From positions 450,740,287-450,804,286 of the forward strand of contig CM062296.1 of the NCBI GenBank assembly GCA_031216915.1: a stretch of 64,000 bases of DNA, read 5' to 3'. The translations under genes and the position numbers were made by a program. This document shows positions 63,649 through 64,000 of the stretch, piece by piece. The notes beneath the pieces are model-generated. The model did not search any database. It worked only from the letters and a program-made list of their open reading frames with translations, and was not told the origin of the DNA. Position 1 is the stretch's first letter; each line of letters opens with the position of its first letter. Source of the DNA: Pictodentalium vernedei (lineage: Eukaryota > Mollusca > Scaphopoda > Dentaliida > Dentaliidae).

Positions 63649-64000
63649 CATTAAGTGCGAGTGGACGCACTTCAGCGAATCTTCGTGTCAGCCAGACGAA
63701 TCTAATTCCCAAACTTGAATTAGATCGGTGTTGGCTATAGATGTCGAATTAAATGCAAACGAAAAGATGATATGCTGATCCGAAAAACACCAAATATCGT
63801 GACGTAATCTACTATTTTCAATGACGTTCGCACTGGGATTGAATTAGAGTCGACAGTGATGCGCCGTCTGTAACCAACACGGTTCTAATTCAAATTTGGA
63901 ATTATTTTTTTCCTTAGTTTGGGGTGGGTGTAGGGAGGCAGTCAGCTAAGCCATACAGACACTACTCGGCAATTTTCTTTTAAAATATTATGCGTTATAT
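63649..64000. other. non-coding
   Basis: Possible further foldback words near 63838-63895 (GAATTAGAGTCGAC ... GGTTCTAATTC). No gene is seen. Confidence 0.35.

Overview
The window is animal genomic DNA, most probably from a marine invertebrate; the phylum cannot be fixed from the sequence. It contains non-LTR retrotransposons, tRNA-derived SINEs, Tc1/mariner and piggyBac-type DNA elements, many short foldback (MITE-like) repeats and long poly-G/poly-C tracts. I see no intact conventional host gene, rRNA or true tRNA gene.

The centrepiece is a complete Polinton/Maverick element, equivalent to an endogenous adintovirus, at 7381-26841 (19,461 bp). It starts AGTAGG and ends CCTACT, has about 441-bp terminal inverted repeats that are about 98% identical, and is flanked by a 6-bp target-site duplication (CGCGTA at 7375-7380 and 26842-26847). 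Left-to-right gene order: left TIR; about 6.3 copies of a 278-290 bp tandem repeat; a conserved unknown protein; a basic Ala/Gly-rich protein; the packaging ATPase; a penton-like minor capsid protein; a 203-aa hydrophobic virion-type protein; an acidic/basic small protein; two tandem paralogues of unknown function on the minus strand; protein-primed DNA polymerase B; an adenovirus-type cysteine protease; a modular fibre-like protein; then on the minus strand the major capsid protein, a DDE integrase overlapping a zinc-ribbon/parvovirus-type phospholipase A2 protein, a two-helix membrane protein and a small Cys/His protein; right TIR. Together these genes cover replication, integration, capsid assembly, packaging, maturation and entry, so the ancestor was virus-like.

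This copy is disabled. Polymerase, integrase, protease, ATPase, penton and fibre each carry in-frame stops and/or frameshifts. The major capsid, PLA2 and several small proteins are still open. Several lesions fit loss of CpG (CGA to TGA; GAC to AAC after a C), including Asn where catalytic Asp is expected in the polymerase and protease.

The Polinton sits inside an older minus-strand LINE. The LINE ORF1, endonuclease and reverse transcriptase lie at 26848-31250, and its last ORF2 codons and 3' region lie at about 6890-7380. The LINE reading frame is continuous across the two flanks when one TSD copy is removed. The LINE also carries a 339-bp polyadenylated retro-insertion.

Left of the element (1-6890) lie a LINE scrap, an approximately 250-bp tandem array and MITEs. 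Right of it (31-64 kb) lie an L1-like remnant, two Tc1-type transposase pseudogenes, a transposon nested inside another, six clear (plus two decayed) copies of a palindromic TTAA-flanked MITE, fragments of one invertebrate multicopy protein family in two places, three SINEs, and several near-perfect palindromes.
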